This document shows, in pieces, positions 37,498-45,844 of a stretch of 64,000 nt of DNA (the stretch's first letter is position 1; each line of letters starts with the position of its first letter). Made by a program: the position numbers and the translations under genes. Below the pieces are notes generated by a model. It was not told the origin of the DNA and searched no databases. It saw only the letters and a program-made list of their open reading frames with translations. Origin of the DNA: Candidatus Litorirhabdus singularis (GTDB lineage: Bacteria > Pseudomonadota > Gammaproteobacteria > Pseudomonadales > Halieaceae); the NCBI RefSeq assembly GCF_026262625.1, contig NZ_SHNN01000001.1, positions 1,426,001 through 1,490,000 of the forward strand. The letters run 5' to 3'.

Positions 37498-37863
37498 ATG
37501 AGTAAATCACAAGCCCAAATACTACTGGAGCGTTACTGGGAGGAAGCCAGTAATCAGGGCAACTATGAACTGATTCGCGAGCTCTGCGCGGACCCCATCG
37601 TGCGCCATGACCCAGAGGGTAAAACCACAGAACTTAGTCACGATGAGCAAATAGCTCGCGTCAAAATGGGTAGGGAGGACTTTGGGGGTATCATTGACCG
37701 GATCATTACCCATGCCGATGAAACCTATGTGACCTCTATCTGGGAATTGACCTCAGAGAAGGACGCCAGCATTAAGCTCTGTGGAATAGAGGTGTTTAAG
37801 GTTGAGGGTGGCAAGCTGGCGCAGTGTTGGAACGCGCCTTATGGCAATGGAAAATGGGGTTAG
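37498..37863 (+). CDS. NTF2-like / SnoaL-fold protein
   Basis: 121 residues. LERYWEEASNQGNYELIREL and a final CWNAPYGNGKWG are typical of SnoaL-like proteins; RHDPEGKTTELSHDEQ is in the pocket region. GAGGGAC precedes the ATG. Third gene of the monooxygenase operon (35-base gap after the SDR). Confidence 0.78.
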   Translation: MSKSQAQILLERYWEEASNQGNYELIRELCADPIVRHDPEGKTTELSHDEQIARVKMGREDFGGIIDRIITHADETYVTSIWELTSEKDASIKLCGIEVFKVEGGKLAQCWNAPYGNGKWG

Positions 37864-37899
37864 CAAGAGCCAGCAGTGAGCAGTGAGAGGTAGTTAAGT

Positions 37900-38649
37900 A
37901 TGTCGGCAAGCAATCCACACGCTAATCGCCGCTACAATATAGAAGGCGCAGATCTGGGTTATCCGACTCTCTTTCATGAGGGCAGCACCTCGGTGGCTAT
38001 GTATGTAGTTTCCAGCAAGGTGGCCAATGAGTTGATTGCGGATAGCGGCTTTACCGTGGCGGAGGTCGCACCCGGGAAGGCCGTTATGAGCTTCGCCGGT
38101 GTGCATTACACGGATACAGAATGCGGCCGCTATGAGGAGATTGGCTGCGCCTTTTTTGTGAATAAACATCCCCGGCGCCCTGTGATTCCTTACCTGAGCA
38201 CCTGGGTTAATATTGTGCGGGGTAGGCAGCCGTCTTTTACCTGGTATTTGCCAGTGACTCAAAAGTCGGCGCTGGAGTGTGGTGTGCAGATGTGGGGCTA
38301 CCCCAAGACAATTGAAGATATTCGCCACCATCAATCCGCTGGCAGGACGATTACCTGCCTATTCAGGGATGGTGAGCAGGTATTGTCTTTCAGTGTAAGC
38401 AACCAGGGTGGCAGAGATTCCAAACCTGTGAATTCACCGGTGTACTCGATTTTTGAGGGCACGCCGCACCTGGGCCACCTAACGCAGAATTTTTCTGATG
38501 TTGGGTACGGTCGTGACGCCGAGATGGTGTTGTCCGACCATGCCTTGGTCGAGCCCCTGCTGCGTTTGGGTTTGCCGAAAAAGCCGCTTATCTCCGGACA
38601 TATGGGCAAGCTGCGCTTTAGTATGAGCGCGCCTGTGCCGCTGCCTTAG
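37900..38649 (+). CDS. Acetoacetate decarboxylase-family protein
   Basis: 249 residues. MWGYPKTIED (131-140) contains Lys136 at the place of the Schiff-base lysine of acetoacetate decarboxylase, and SMSAPVPLP closes the barrel as in the family. Family members decarboxylate beta-keto acids or catalyse aldol-type reactions. Its stop (TAG) overlaps the GTG of the next gene by one base. In this operon it may act on a product of the Baeyer-Villiger enzyme. Confidence 0.85.
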   Translation: MSASNPHANRRYNIEGADLGYPTLFHEGSTSVAMYVVSSKVANELIADSGFTVAEVAPGKAVMSFAGVHYTDTECGRYEEIGCAFFVNKHPRRPVIPYLSTWVNIVRGRQPSFTWYLPVTQKSALECGVQMWGYPKTIEDIRHHQSAGRTITCLFRDGEQVLSFSVSNQGGRDSKPVNSPVYSIFEGTPHLGHLTQNFSDVGYGRDAEMVLSDHALVEPLLRLGLPKKPLISGHMGKLRFSMSAPVPLP

Positions 38650-39374
38650 TGCGACATTTATTGAAGTCTGTATTAATACTGCTGCTGGCCTGCACGCTAT
38701 TGGCGGGTTGTTCTTTCTCTGATCACAGATTGCGGACGCTGACAGAGTCGCGCCTGGGTTTCATCGGCGACTATTCCAACTTCGAGGCTTTTGACGCTGC
38801 AGATGGCATGACGGCCTACCGCTATGCATCGCCGAAATTGAGATCGGGTTACTATCGAGGCGTGATACTTGAGGCGGTTGATTTTTACCCCGAGAGAACG
38901 CAGGTCACCGATCTTGATGCAGACTTACTAAAACAGGTAAAAGACTATATTGATCGTGGTCTTGCCGCGTCGTTTCAGGGGCGAATAAATGCGGTAAATG
39001 AGTCGGGGCACGGCGTGTTTGTCATGGTGCCGCGTATAACGTCGGTCAGCAGGACCTTTGGGGATATCAAAGCCAGAGAGCTGGTACCGGTAGGTGCAGC
39101 GCTTGCGGCAGCTCGTTCAGCGGCAGGCTTGCGTCATCAGAACATAGAGTTCTATATGGAGCTCAAGATTATTGACAGTCTAACCGGGGAGCTTATTGGC
39201 GGTAGTATCAAGCAGGGTAAGGGTCGTGAAATTAGCGGTCGCGCGGTCACGTTTGAGGACATAAAGCCACTATTGGATGTTTGGGTTCTGGACGCGAATG
39301 AGGCGTTTGGTAGGCTGCAAGAGGCGTCCCGCCAGCATCTTCCGCCGAGTCCAGTTGTGCTACCTGAAAATTAA
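38649..39374 (+). CDS. DUF3313 lipoprotein
   Basis: 241 residues with a lipoprotein signal (LLAGC near residue 21). YYRGVILEAVDFYPE, GHGVFVMVPRITSVS and LKIIDSLTGELIGG are the DUF3313 pattern, a family of outer-membrane-associated lipoproteins of unknown function. The GTG start overlaps the preceding stop (TAGTG), so translation is coupled to the acetoacetate-decarboxylase-like gene. Confidence 0.82.
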   Translation: MRHLLKSVLILLLACTLLAGCSFSDHRLRTLTESRLGFIGDYSNFEAFDAADGMTAYRYASPKLRSGYYRGVILEAVDFYPERTQVTDLDADLLKQVKDYIDRGLAASFQGRINAVNESGHGVFVMVPRITSVSRTFGDIKARELVPVGAALAAARSAAGLRHQNIEFYMELKIIDSLTGELIGGSIKQGKGREISGRAVTFEDIKPLLDVWVLDANEAFGRLQEASRQHLPPSPVVLPEN

Positions 39375-39376
39375 GC

Positions 39377-39407
39377 AAAAAAAAGGGCAAGTCATTACGA
39401 CCTGCCC
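39377..39407 (-). terminator. Rho-independent terminator of the cold-shock gene
   Basis: On the minus strand GGGCA-GGTC pairs with GACTTGCCC through a five-base loop and is followed by eight T residues (the A run at 39377-39384). It lies 23 bases after the cold-shock stop and within three bases of the convergent DUF3313 stop. Confidence 0.85.
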
Positions 39408-39429
39408 GATTTGTCGACCGAGTTAATTA

Positions 39430-39639
39430 TCAAACAGCGACAATATTCTCAGCCTGCGGTCCTTTCTGACCAGCTGTGACAGTGAACTCTACTGCCTGAC
39501 CTTCTGCGAGAGTCTTGAATCCATCGCCAGAGATTGCACTGAAGTGTGCAAATACGTCTGGACCAGACGCCTGCTCGATGAAACCAAAACCTTTAGATTC
39601 GTTGAACCACTTAACGGTTCCCTGTACTCTTTCTGACAT
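39430..39639 (-). CDS. Cold-shock domain protein (CspA family)
   Basis: 69 residues from ATG at 39639; the upstream ATG at 39651 would add four residues. [16 protein letters not shown] contains RNP1 (KGFGFI) and DVFAHFSAI is RNP2, the single-stranded nucleic-acid-binding motifs. It acts as an RNA chaperone. The 5' side is a long gene-free stretch, in line with the long leaders of many csp mRNAs. Confidence 0.96.
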   Translation of the reverse strand: MSERVQGTVKWFNESKGFGFIEQASGPDVFAHFSAISGDGFKTLAEGQAVEFTVTAGQKGPQAENIVAV

Positions 39640-40039
39640 ATTAATAACCATAAATTGTGAATGTAGTTGAACCCTAAATGGGCCCGAATAGTATGAAGAG
39701 TCAACTTGAATTTAGAAACTGCAGGACGAGTAGTACGAAGAAAACAGCGAAGTGTAGGTTTTAAATAGTAGTTTCGATTTCAGACTAGTTGCGGAGACTA
39801 CAGGTCTTATAGGTTAAAGTCGAGCACTAACTGATTTATATTTTTGGTCATTCTCGACAGCTTAGTTGAAGTTGTTGCACTGATTGGCCCGGAATGGCCA
39901 ATCGCAAGTAAAACAGATTTCGCAACCGGATGAGCCTATAGTGAAAGTGCATCAAGGCTTCTGGTGAGAGTTCGCACAAAATCGTCTGATCGCTTTCATC
40001 GTTGCCATGCACGCCCAGGTTGGGCCGGGAGTAACGATC
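39640..40039. other. Divergent region upstream of the cold-shock and small basic protein genes
   Basis: About 400 bases with no supported gene. It should contain the cold-shock leader and promoter. It holds a perfect inverted repeat, GATTGGCC at 39882-39889 and GGCCAATC at 39896-39903, with a six-base loop and no T-run, which could be a binding site for a dimeric regulator. Confidence 0.45.
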
Positions 40040-40171
40040 ATGTCAAAGAGTCAACGCAGTAATAAGGAATCCCAGAAGAAATCTATTCTCACCGCTAAAG
40101 AAAAAAAGTTGGCCAAACGGGAGAAGAAAAAGTCCGGCGGCCACGCCCCCTTCGTCGTCAAGGACGTCTGA
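40040..40171 (+). CDS. Small basic hypothetical protein, 43 residues
   Basis: MSKSQRSNKESQKKSILTAK continues with a lysine-rich run and ends HAPFVVKDV. GGGAG is six bases before ATG 40040. Low-complexity lysine-rich peptides of this type (Thr-Ala-Lys-Glu-Lys-Lys core) are annotated as hypothetical proteins in many gammaproteobacteria. Possible nucleic-acid binding is only a guess from charge. Coding potential is supported by the ribosome site and clean amino-acid pattern. Confidence 0.6.
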   Translation: MSKSQRSNKESQKKSILTAKEKKLAKREKKKSGGHAPFVVKDV

Positions 40172-40227
40172 CGCAAACCATATCTTGATGAACCCTGCCT
40201 GGGGTGACGCGTTATAGTTTCAGGAGC

Positions 40228-40325
40228 ATTGCCTAAATTGCATCTTCAGCTATCGACGGAGAGGTGCTGTTAGCTCCTGCGCGTCAATAGCTGATTCTCA
40301 AATGCACGCCACCGGATTAGGCAAT
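40228..40325. repeat. 98-base nested inverted-repeat element (possible structured RNA)
   Basis: Four or more paired arms are nested: ATTGCCTAA (40228-40236) with TTAGGCAAT (40317-40325); TGCAT (40239-40243) with ATGCA (40302-40306); TCAGCTAT (40246-40253) with ATAGCTGA (40287-40294); GACG (40255-40258) with CGTC (40282-40285). A further seven-base pair, CAGGAGC (40221-40227) with GCTCCTG (40273-40279), crosses these and could form a pseudoknot or alternative state. It begins 57 bases after one small gene and ends 54 bases before another. Confidence 0.6.
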
Positions 40326-40379
40326 TAGCATCAATCAGACATCCAACGTCCCCTATCAACCAACATTGGCGCAATTATT

Positions 40380-40592
40380 ATGTCCGACAATCAAGACGAA
40401 TATTCATGGGGCCGCAGGGCTCAGAAGTCGAAGGAACAGAATATTTCGCAGCTCATTCAGAAGAGCAGGGAGAAGCAGCCCTGTGATGCGGATCCGGTAG
40501 GCCTGAGGAAAGTTCTGATTCAGCGCACTATGGAGCGGCATGGGTTCACGGAGGAGCAAGCTCTAGCACTTCTGCTGGCCTTTGGTCGTTAA
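40380..40592 (+). CDS. Hypothetical protein, 70 residues
   Basis: Hydrophilic N-terminal half (SWGRRAQKSKEQNISQLIQK) and a C-terminal helix pair HGFTEEQALALLLAFGR that resembles a small UBA/CUE-like helical motif by pattern only. No clear ribosome site before the ATG. I do not recognise a family. The structured element at 40228-40325 lies in its leader. Confidence 0.5.
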   Translation: MSDNQDEYSWGRRAQKSKEQNISQLIQKSREKQPCDADPVGLRKVLIQRTMERHGFTEEQALALLLAFGR

Positions 40593-40739
40593 GGCCGCTG
40601 GCAGAAGAATGAGACTATTCGTCGCGCGATAAACCTGGATAAGGGCGTCGTTCAAAAACCAGATATTCTGGCATTTCAGAATCGGGAACTGGATTACCCG
40701 CACATACTCATTTAGCGCAACGAGGCGTTCTGCGGCATT

Positions 40740-40952
40740 TTAGACTAACCGCAGCTGAAGTTGATCGTCGCGAAATGAAATAACATCCCCGCTGACCATT
40801 TTACGGGCGCGCCGTGTCTCGACTTCACCATTGACGGTGACTTGGCCGTCGCCGATGAGCAGCTTGGCTTCACCTCCGCTGCTAACCAGACCCTCGAACT
40901 TCAGAATCTTGTACAGCTCTACCGGCTCCCTGGTGATATCAACTATTCTCAT
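40740..40952 (-). CDS. S4-domain RNA-binding protein (YbcJ-like)
   Basis: 70 residues: ELYKILKFEGLVSSGGEAK, then LIGDGQVTVNGEVETRRARK and GDVISFRDDQLQL, the full S4 RNA-binding fold with the GxVxVNG turn. Proteins of this small family bind rRNA or ribosome-associated RNA. It is transcribed toward the small hypothetical gene and starts 41 bases from the tRNA gene on the same strand. Confidence 0.92.
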   Translation of the reverse strand: MRIVDITREPVELYKILKFEGLVSSGGEAKLLIGDGQVTVNGEVETRRARKMVSGDVISFRDDQLQLRLV

Positions 40953-40992
40953 GCTGGTGGCCTGATGGAGGAATTTGAAGGTGGGAGAGGAT

Positions 40993-41069
40993 TGGTGCGC
41001 CCGGAGAGATTCGAACTCCCGACCAACTGGTTCGAAGCCAGTTACTCTATCCAGCTGAGCTACGGGCGC
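40993..41069 (-). tRNA. tRNA-Arg (anticodon TCG)
   Basis: On the minus strand a full cloverleaf is visible: acceptor GCGCCCG/CGGGCGC, D arm GCTCAGCTGGATAGAGT, anticodon arm ACTGG-CTTCGAA-CCAGT with anticodon TCG, T arm GGGAG-TTCGAAT-CTCTC, discriminator A and encoded CCA. It decodes CGA. The sequence shows no duplicated 3' end that would mark an integration. Confidence 0.97.
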
Positions 41070-41152
41070 ACAGAGCGCTAAGTATACAGGCTATACACCA
41101 CCGGAGTATGGAAAATCGGATATATCCGGTATCGCGCTCTTGCTCGGCTAGT

Positions 41153-41851
41153 TCAGTGCTTGCGTTGCACCAGAAACAGAAATCCGTAAGTGGATAGACC
41201 AGCCGAGGCAAAGATCATGCACATCACCATGATCTGGTAGCGTGCGGCGATAAAGGGGGAGACACCGGACAGTATTTGCCCGGTCATCATGCCGGGTAGC
41301 GATACTAATCCTACGGCAAACAGTGAGTTAATCACCGGGATCATGCCTGCCTGGAAGGCGATATTGCGCGAATCGATAAAGCTGTGGCCATGCTTCAGTT
41401 CTGCGTACAGGCGCTCAGCCGCCAGGCTAACGCTGGTCATGGCATTGGCAAAAGTCATTCCCGCCAGCGGGATCAGGTAGCGCGGTTCGAACCAGGTTTC
41501 GAGCTCCAGTACCAGTTGGGTGATCAGCGCCAGCGTCAGGCTGCCACCGATGCCTACCGAAATCAGAGTAATGAAATACAAGGATTTCCGCTGTTCGCTG
41601 ATGGTGTTGAGCGCTATCCAGGACGAAGCAGAAATCATCACCAATATGACGGCTATTACAATCAGGCTGGATTGCGCTTCGAAGATGAATACCAGTACGT
41701 AACCGATCAGCAACAGCTGCACCAGCATGCGCAGCATCGCCCAGCTGGCTTTGCCAGGCTGAAGGCGCCAGTGCCACATGATGCCAATAACCAGCACCAC
41801 TGGCACAAAGGCTATTAATAATCGACTTAGTTCAATCATGCTGAGGTTCAT
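41153..41851 (-). CDS. fetB: FetB/UPF0014-family ABC transporter permease
   Basis: 232 residues with about six membrane segments. KASWAMLRMLVQLLLIGYVL and LIPLAGMTFANAMTSVSLAAERL, then LVSLPGMMTGQILSGVSP, match the FetB/YbbM family. In E. coli FetAB exports iron and protects from peroxide. The ATPase partner fetA is not adjacent within the window, which is unusual, so it may be encoded elsewhere. The gene faces away from the NfeD gene. Confidence 0.87.
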   Translation of the reverse strand: MNLSMIELSRLLIAFVPVVLVIGIMWHWRLQPGKASWAMLRMLVQLLLIGYVLVFIFEAQSSLIVIAVILVMISASSWIALNTISEQRKSLYFITLISVGIGGSLTLALITQLVLELETWFEPRYLIPLAGMTFANAMTSVSLAAERLYAELKHGHSFIDSRNIAFQAGMIPVINSLFAVGLVSLPGMMTGQILSGVSPFIAARYQIMVMCMIFASAGLSTYGFLFLVQRKH

Positions 41852-42007
41852 AGTCCCAGTGTAACCACGAAATCGGCTGGCAGGGCGCCGATTTTAAGAG
41901 GCTTTACACAATCCTTGAGTTAGCTCAATTGGGCTCAGAAGACCTACCATTGATGTACCTCAAGGTATTAGGGCAACGCGGCGAAATACTTCAGCTAAAC
42001 TAGAGTG

Positions 42008-43375
42008 ATGGAGGGTTTTATCAAGTTGGTTAAAAAGATGACATTGCTGCTCTTGTTGTCCGTTTGTATATTCGCGGCGGGCAATGCTTATGCTGACATC
42101 TGGCAGATCGATATTGAAGGCGCTATTGGCCCTGCCACAGCCGACCACATGATTCGTGGTCTGGAGCAGGCTGAGGCGGCGGATGCTGAATTGGTTCTAA
42201 TACGCATTGATACTCCCGGCGGGTTGGACCTTTCCATGCGCGACATGATCAAGGCAATACTTGCAGCGCGAGTGCCTGTGGTCGGCTATGTGTCGCCCGG
42301 CGGCGCGCGGGCGGCCAGCGCCGGGACTTATTTGTTATACGCTACCCATATAGCCGCGATGGCACCCGGAACCAATCTGGGTGCCGCCACACCGGTTCAG
42401 ATAGGCGGCCCCAGTCTTCCGCGGATGCCGTCTGCTGAGGAGGGAGGGCAGCCGGGGCAGGCGACTCCTGCAGTGGGCAAGAGCCCCATGGAGCACAAAA
42501 TTGTCAACGATGCCGTAGCCTATATACAAAGTTTAAGTCAGCTGCGTGGTCGTAATGCCGAGTGGGCTGAGCGCGCGGTTCGCGAGGGGGCCAGCCTGTC
42601 GGCAGAGGACGCGCTGCAAATGGGTGTTATTGACCTGATGGCGGACTCGGTCGCGGAGCTGCTTGATGAGTTGGATGGCCGGGTGGTGGAGGTGGCGGGG
42701 AGCGCGGTCACGTTGGTTACCGCTGAGCTTGCCATAGTTCGACACAGTGTCGATTGGCGCAGTGAATTTCTTGGCGTTATCACTAATCCCAATATCGCCT
42801 ATATGTTGATGCTTGCTGGTATCTACGGCTTGCTGATCGAGTTCTACAATCCCGGGGTCGGGTTACCGGGTGTGATTGGTGCGGTCTGCCTGCTCCTGGC
42901 GCTGTACGCGCTGCAATTGCTTCCCGTTAGTTATGCCGGGTTGGGTCTTATTCTGCTTGGGGTTGCGTTGATGACCGCCGAGGCTTTCGCCCCGAGCTTC
43001 GGCATTCTGGGTCCGGGCGGAATTGTTGCGTTTGTTTTTGGTTCCATCATGTTGATGGATACCGATCTGCCCGGCTACCAGATCGCCATGCCTATGATTG
43101 CGGCATTTACCGTATTTAGTGTCGGTATTCTGGTAGTTGCTTTGGGCTTGATATTGAAGGCGCGTCGGCAGGAGCTAGTGAGCGGTCTCGATCATTTGCT
43201 CGGAGTCAGTGCAGAAATTGAGTACGTGCGTGACAACGTCGCTTGGGCTCGCCTTGACGGGGAGCTCTGGGAGGTGTCCTGTGACACTCGGCTGGCTCCA
43301 CATGACCCTATTGTCGTCGATGCTATTGATGGCGTCACACTGCTTGTTAGCAAGCAAAAAGAGGAGAGCAGCTAA
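42008..43375 (+). CDS. NfeD-family long membrane serine protease (ClpP class)
   Basis: About 455 residues with a signal peptide. The protease domain has [39 protein letters not shown] (catalytic Ser in ASAGT) and [11 protein letters not shown] (Lys partner). Then come four to five transmembrane segments and a C-terminal OB-fold ([13 protein letters not shown] onward). This long NfeD form works with SPFH/slipin proteins in membrane quality control. Its stop overlaps the slipin start (TAATG). Start uncertain between 42008 and ATG 42038. Confidence 0.88.
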   Translation: MEGFIKLVKKMTLLLLLSVCIFAAGNAYADIWQIDIEGAIGPATADHMIRGLEQAEAADAELVLIRIDTPGGLDLSMRDMIKAILAARVPVVGYVSPGGARAASAGTYLLYATHIAAMAPGTNLGAATPVQIGGPSLPRMPSAEEGGQPGQATPAVGKSPMEHKIVNDAVAYIQSLSQLRGRNAEWAERAVREGASLSAEDALQMGVIDLMADSVAELLDELDGRVVEVAGSAVTLVTAELAIVRHSVDWRSEFLGVITNPNIAYMLMLAGIYGLLIEFYNPGVGLPGVIGAVCLLLALYALQLLPVSYAGLGLILLGVALMTAEAFAPSFGILGPGGIVAFVFGSIMLMDTDLPGYQIAMPMIAAFTVFSVGILVVALGLILKARRQELVSGLDHLLGVSAEIEYVRDNVAWARLDGELWEVSCDTRLAPHDPIVVDAIDGVTLLVSKQKEESS

Positions 43376-44124
43376 TGCTAGTTATAGAGTACTTCGGAGT
43401 CTTTATCGTTTTGCTGGTGGTCGGCCTGCTGATCTCCATTTTCCGGGTTCTGCGCGAATACGAGCGCGGCGTCATCTTTATGCTGGGCCGCTTCTACAAG
43501 GTCAAGGGCCCGGGTCTGATTATCATTATCCCGGTTCTGCAGCAAATGGTGCGGGTCGATCTGCGTACCATAGTGATGGACGTGCCCACCCAGGACGTGA
43601 TCTCACGTGATAATGTCTCGGTGCAGGTGAACGCGGTGATCTATTTTCGGGTTATCGATCCCGAGCGCGCGATTATTCAGGTGGAGAACTATCTGGAGGC
43701 CACTAGTCAGCTATCGCAAACCACCTTGCGCTCGGTGCTGGGTCAGCATGAACTGGATGATATGCTCGCCGAGCGCGAAAAACTCAATGCCGACGTTCAG
43801 GTTATCCTTGATAAGCAAACCGCCGCCTGGGGTATCAAGGTGGCCAACGTCGAAATCAAACACGTGGACCTTAATGAGACCATGGTGCGTGCGCTGGCGA
43901 AACAGGCAGAGGCGGAACGCGAGCGGCGCGCCAAAGTTATTCACGCCATGGGCGAGGCGGAGGCGGCAGGAAAGCTGGCAGAAGCGGCCAAGATACTGTC
44001 AGGTCAGGATCAGGCGATTCAGTTGCGCTACCTGCAAACCCTGGTCGAGATTGCCGGTGACAAGAGCTCGACGCTGGTTTTCCCGGTGCCTATCGATATG
44101 ATGGAAAAACTGAGGTCTTCCTGA
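43375..44124 (+). CDS. Slipin / SPFH-domain stomatin-like protein
   Basis: 249 residues: one N-terminal membrane segment, then [39 protein letters not shown] and [16 protein letters not shown] of the SPFH domain, followed by a helical Ala/Glu-rich tail ([20 protein letters not shown]). It is a typical partner of the NfeD protease and is coupled to it by a one-base stop/start overlap. Confidence 0.94.
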   Translation: MLVIEYFGVFIVLLVVGLLISIFRVLREYERGVIFMLGRFYKVKGPGLIIIIPVLQQMVRVDLRTIVMDVPTQDVISRDNVSVQVNAVIYFRVIDPERAIIQVENYLEATSQLSQTTLRSVLGQHELDDMLAEREKLNADVQVILDKQTAAWGIKVANVEIKHVDLNETMVRALAKQAEAERERRAKVIHAMGEAEAAGKLAEAAKILSGQDQAIQLRYLQTLVEIAGDKSSTLVFPVPIDMMEKLRSS

Positions 44125-44143
44125 CACCGAAACCAATGTGGGT

Positions 44144-44167
44144 CCCGCTGGCAAAGTAAGCGGGTTT
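44144..44167. terminator. Possible bidirectional hairpin terminator between slipin and lipid kinase genes
   Basis: CCCGCT (44144-44149) pairs with AGCGGG (44159-44164) and is followed by TTT. Position between convergent genes supports a terminator role; the T-run is short. Confidence 0.4.
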
Positions 44168-44202
44168 CAGGTGGCGTCGATGATGCTAGGCCAGTGAATA
44201 GA

Positions 44203-45129
44203 TTAGCTTGCGCTGGGAATCATGATGCTGACGGCGCGTGGCAGAATCTCAAGCCTGATCGGCAGACGTCCGACCAGCTCGCCATCACAGTGGAAAAATT
44301 GCTCAGCGTGGGCAGCCACTGCAAGCCGCGGGCTTCTCCAGCGTCGCGCCGCAGGATGTTCATCGATTCTACCGTTGTAGATATAGGTCAGGCTGCGGAT
44401 CAGCTGCGCCGTGCTCAGCTTGTCAATTAACAGCACTTCAAAAAGACCATCATCAGCGCTTGCCCGCGGTGCAAACCGCATGCCTGCCCCCGCTCTGTCA
44501 CCGATGCATACTTCAAGCAAGGTGGTCAGGTATTCCAGTTCATCCCCGTCTATGTCAATGCGCAGGGGGGTTGCTCGGTAACTGACGAGGCACTTTAGTA
44601 GGTACAGTAAGTAGCGCAAGCGTCGGCCACCGCCGCCACCCATCTTCTCAAGCAGGAAGCTATCGAAGCCGGTACCGGCGCAGTTGAGAAAGAAGTGGTT
44701 TGCGGGTTGGCCGCTGGCATTGGTGTAGCTGACCTTGCCTATGTCCTGCTTCAAGGTTACACCCGACCGGAGAACATCTATGCAGGCTTCTGGTCGCGCA
44801 GAAAAGCCATAATAACTGGCCCAGTCATTGCCGGTGCCCCAGGGAACGACGCTCAGTGTAACTTCTTGCCTGTCGAGCGATATTTCCTTGAAAATGCCAT
44901 TCAACACCTCATTTGCAGTGCCGTCACCACCAACCGCGACAAAATTTCTTTGCCCACCTTGCAGCGCGTTGCGCGTCAGTTCGGCACAGTGGCCCTTTTG
45001 CTGGCTCACGTGATAGCAGTACCTGACCTTGGCGGCGTCTAAAAGCTCTTGCAGTAACGACCAGTGACGATTACCCCCGCCACCGCTGGCAGCAGGGTTG
45101 ATAATGAAACAGAATTCCGTATCTGGCAT
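44203..45129 (-). CDS. Diacylglycerol kinase-family lipid kinase
   Basis: 308 residues. FIINPAASGGGGNRHW and FVAVGGDGTANEVLNG (nucleotide-binding GGDGT), then VPWGTGNDWASYYGF and a C-terminal FAPRASADDGLFEVLLIDK match the DAGK/YegS/sphingosine-kinase catalytic family, which phosphorylates diacylglycerol or related lipids. The gene is divergent from two other lipid genes, suggesting a phospholipid module. Confidence 0.88.
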   Translation of the reverse strand: MPDTEFCFIINPAASGGGGNRHWSLLQELLDAAKVRYCYHVSQQKGHCAELTRNALQGGQRNFVAVGGDGTANEVLNGIFKEISLDRQEVTLSVVPWGTGNDWASYYGFSARPEACIDVLRSGVTLKQDIGKVSYTNASGQPANHFFLNCAGTGFDSFLLEKMGGGGGRRLRYLLYLLKCLVSYRATPLRIDIDGDELEYLTTLLEVCIGDRAGAGMRFAPRASADDGLFEVLLIDKLSTAQLIRSLTYIYNGRIDEHPAARRWRSPRLAVAAHAEQFFHCDGELVGRLPIRLEILPRAVSIMIPSAS

Positions 45130-45270
45130 CTACAGGCTTGCTACAACATGGTCGATGTCTACAGTCTAGACCGCGCTTAAGCCAGGCGCCAAAGTTTCTG
45201 TTAAGCCCATCTTTGCTGCGTTATATAAGCTATACCAATCGCGGCCCAATTAGGTGAAAATTGTCGGCAA

Positions 45271-45840
45271 ATGATGATTATGCTCATCAAACAGATACCC
45301 AATATGTTGACAACATTGCGACTGATGTTGGCGCTTCCTATTAGCTGGCTAATACTGGAAGGGAACTACGGGCTGGTATTATGGGTTGCGGCATTTGCCG
45401 GTTTTACTGATGGCGTGGATGGGTGGATAGCACGGAAGCTGGATGCCACAAGCCGCTACGGTGGTATCGTTGACCCGCTGGCGGACAAGCTGTTGTTGGG
45501 TTGCATCTTTGTCAGTCTGGCTGTCGTCGGCCAATTACCCTGGTGGGTGGCGGCCACTGTTGTGCTGCGAGATCTCGTCATAGTTATCGGCGCAGTGACC
45601 TATCACTTTTTGTATGGTGCCTATGAGGCTGAGCCCAGCTTGTTGGGTAAGCTCAGTACGCTGCTGCAGATAGTCTTCGCGATACTGGTATTGATTTCAC
45701 AACTGACCCCGCTGGTTGCGCAGACTTTTCTTGAATTCGCTCAGTGGTCGGTAATCATTCTGGCTGCTGCCAGTGGTGGGCATTACGTTTTCACCTGGGC
45801 GGCGCGCGCGCGTGCCAGTGCTGCAGTGTTAAAGGAGTGA
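45271..45840 (+). CDS. CDP-alcohol phosphatidyltransferase (PgsA-like)
   Basis: About 189 residues, several membrane segments. The family signature is complete: DGVDGWIARKLDA, then GGIVDPLADK, giving the DGxxAR...G...D...D pattern of metal-binding aspartates. It transfers a phosphatidyl group from CDP-diacylglycerol to glycerol phosphate or another alcohol. Several ATGs (45271, 45274, 45280) are possible starts. The next gene follows after four bases. Confidence 0.9.
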   Translation: MMIMLIKQIPNMLTTLRLMLALPISWLILEGNYGLVLWVAAFAGFTDGVDGWIARKLDATSRYGGIVDPLADKLLLGCIFVSLAVVGQLPWWVAATVVLRDLVIVIGAVTYHFLYGAYEAEPSLLGKLSTLLQIVFAILVLISQLTPLVAQTFLEFAQWSVIILAAASGGHYVFTWAARARASAAVLKE

Positions 45841-45844
45841 GCCG

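Noticed and set aside
40228-40325. Integron attC site
   Set aside because: Outer arms resemble GCCTAA/TTAGGC, but the required AAC/GTT cores are absent and no integrase or second site is visible.
40993-41069. tRNA-Arg as an integration site for a genomic island
   Set aside because: No repeated tRNA 3' end, integrase or base-composition shift is visible on either side.
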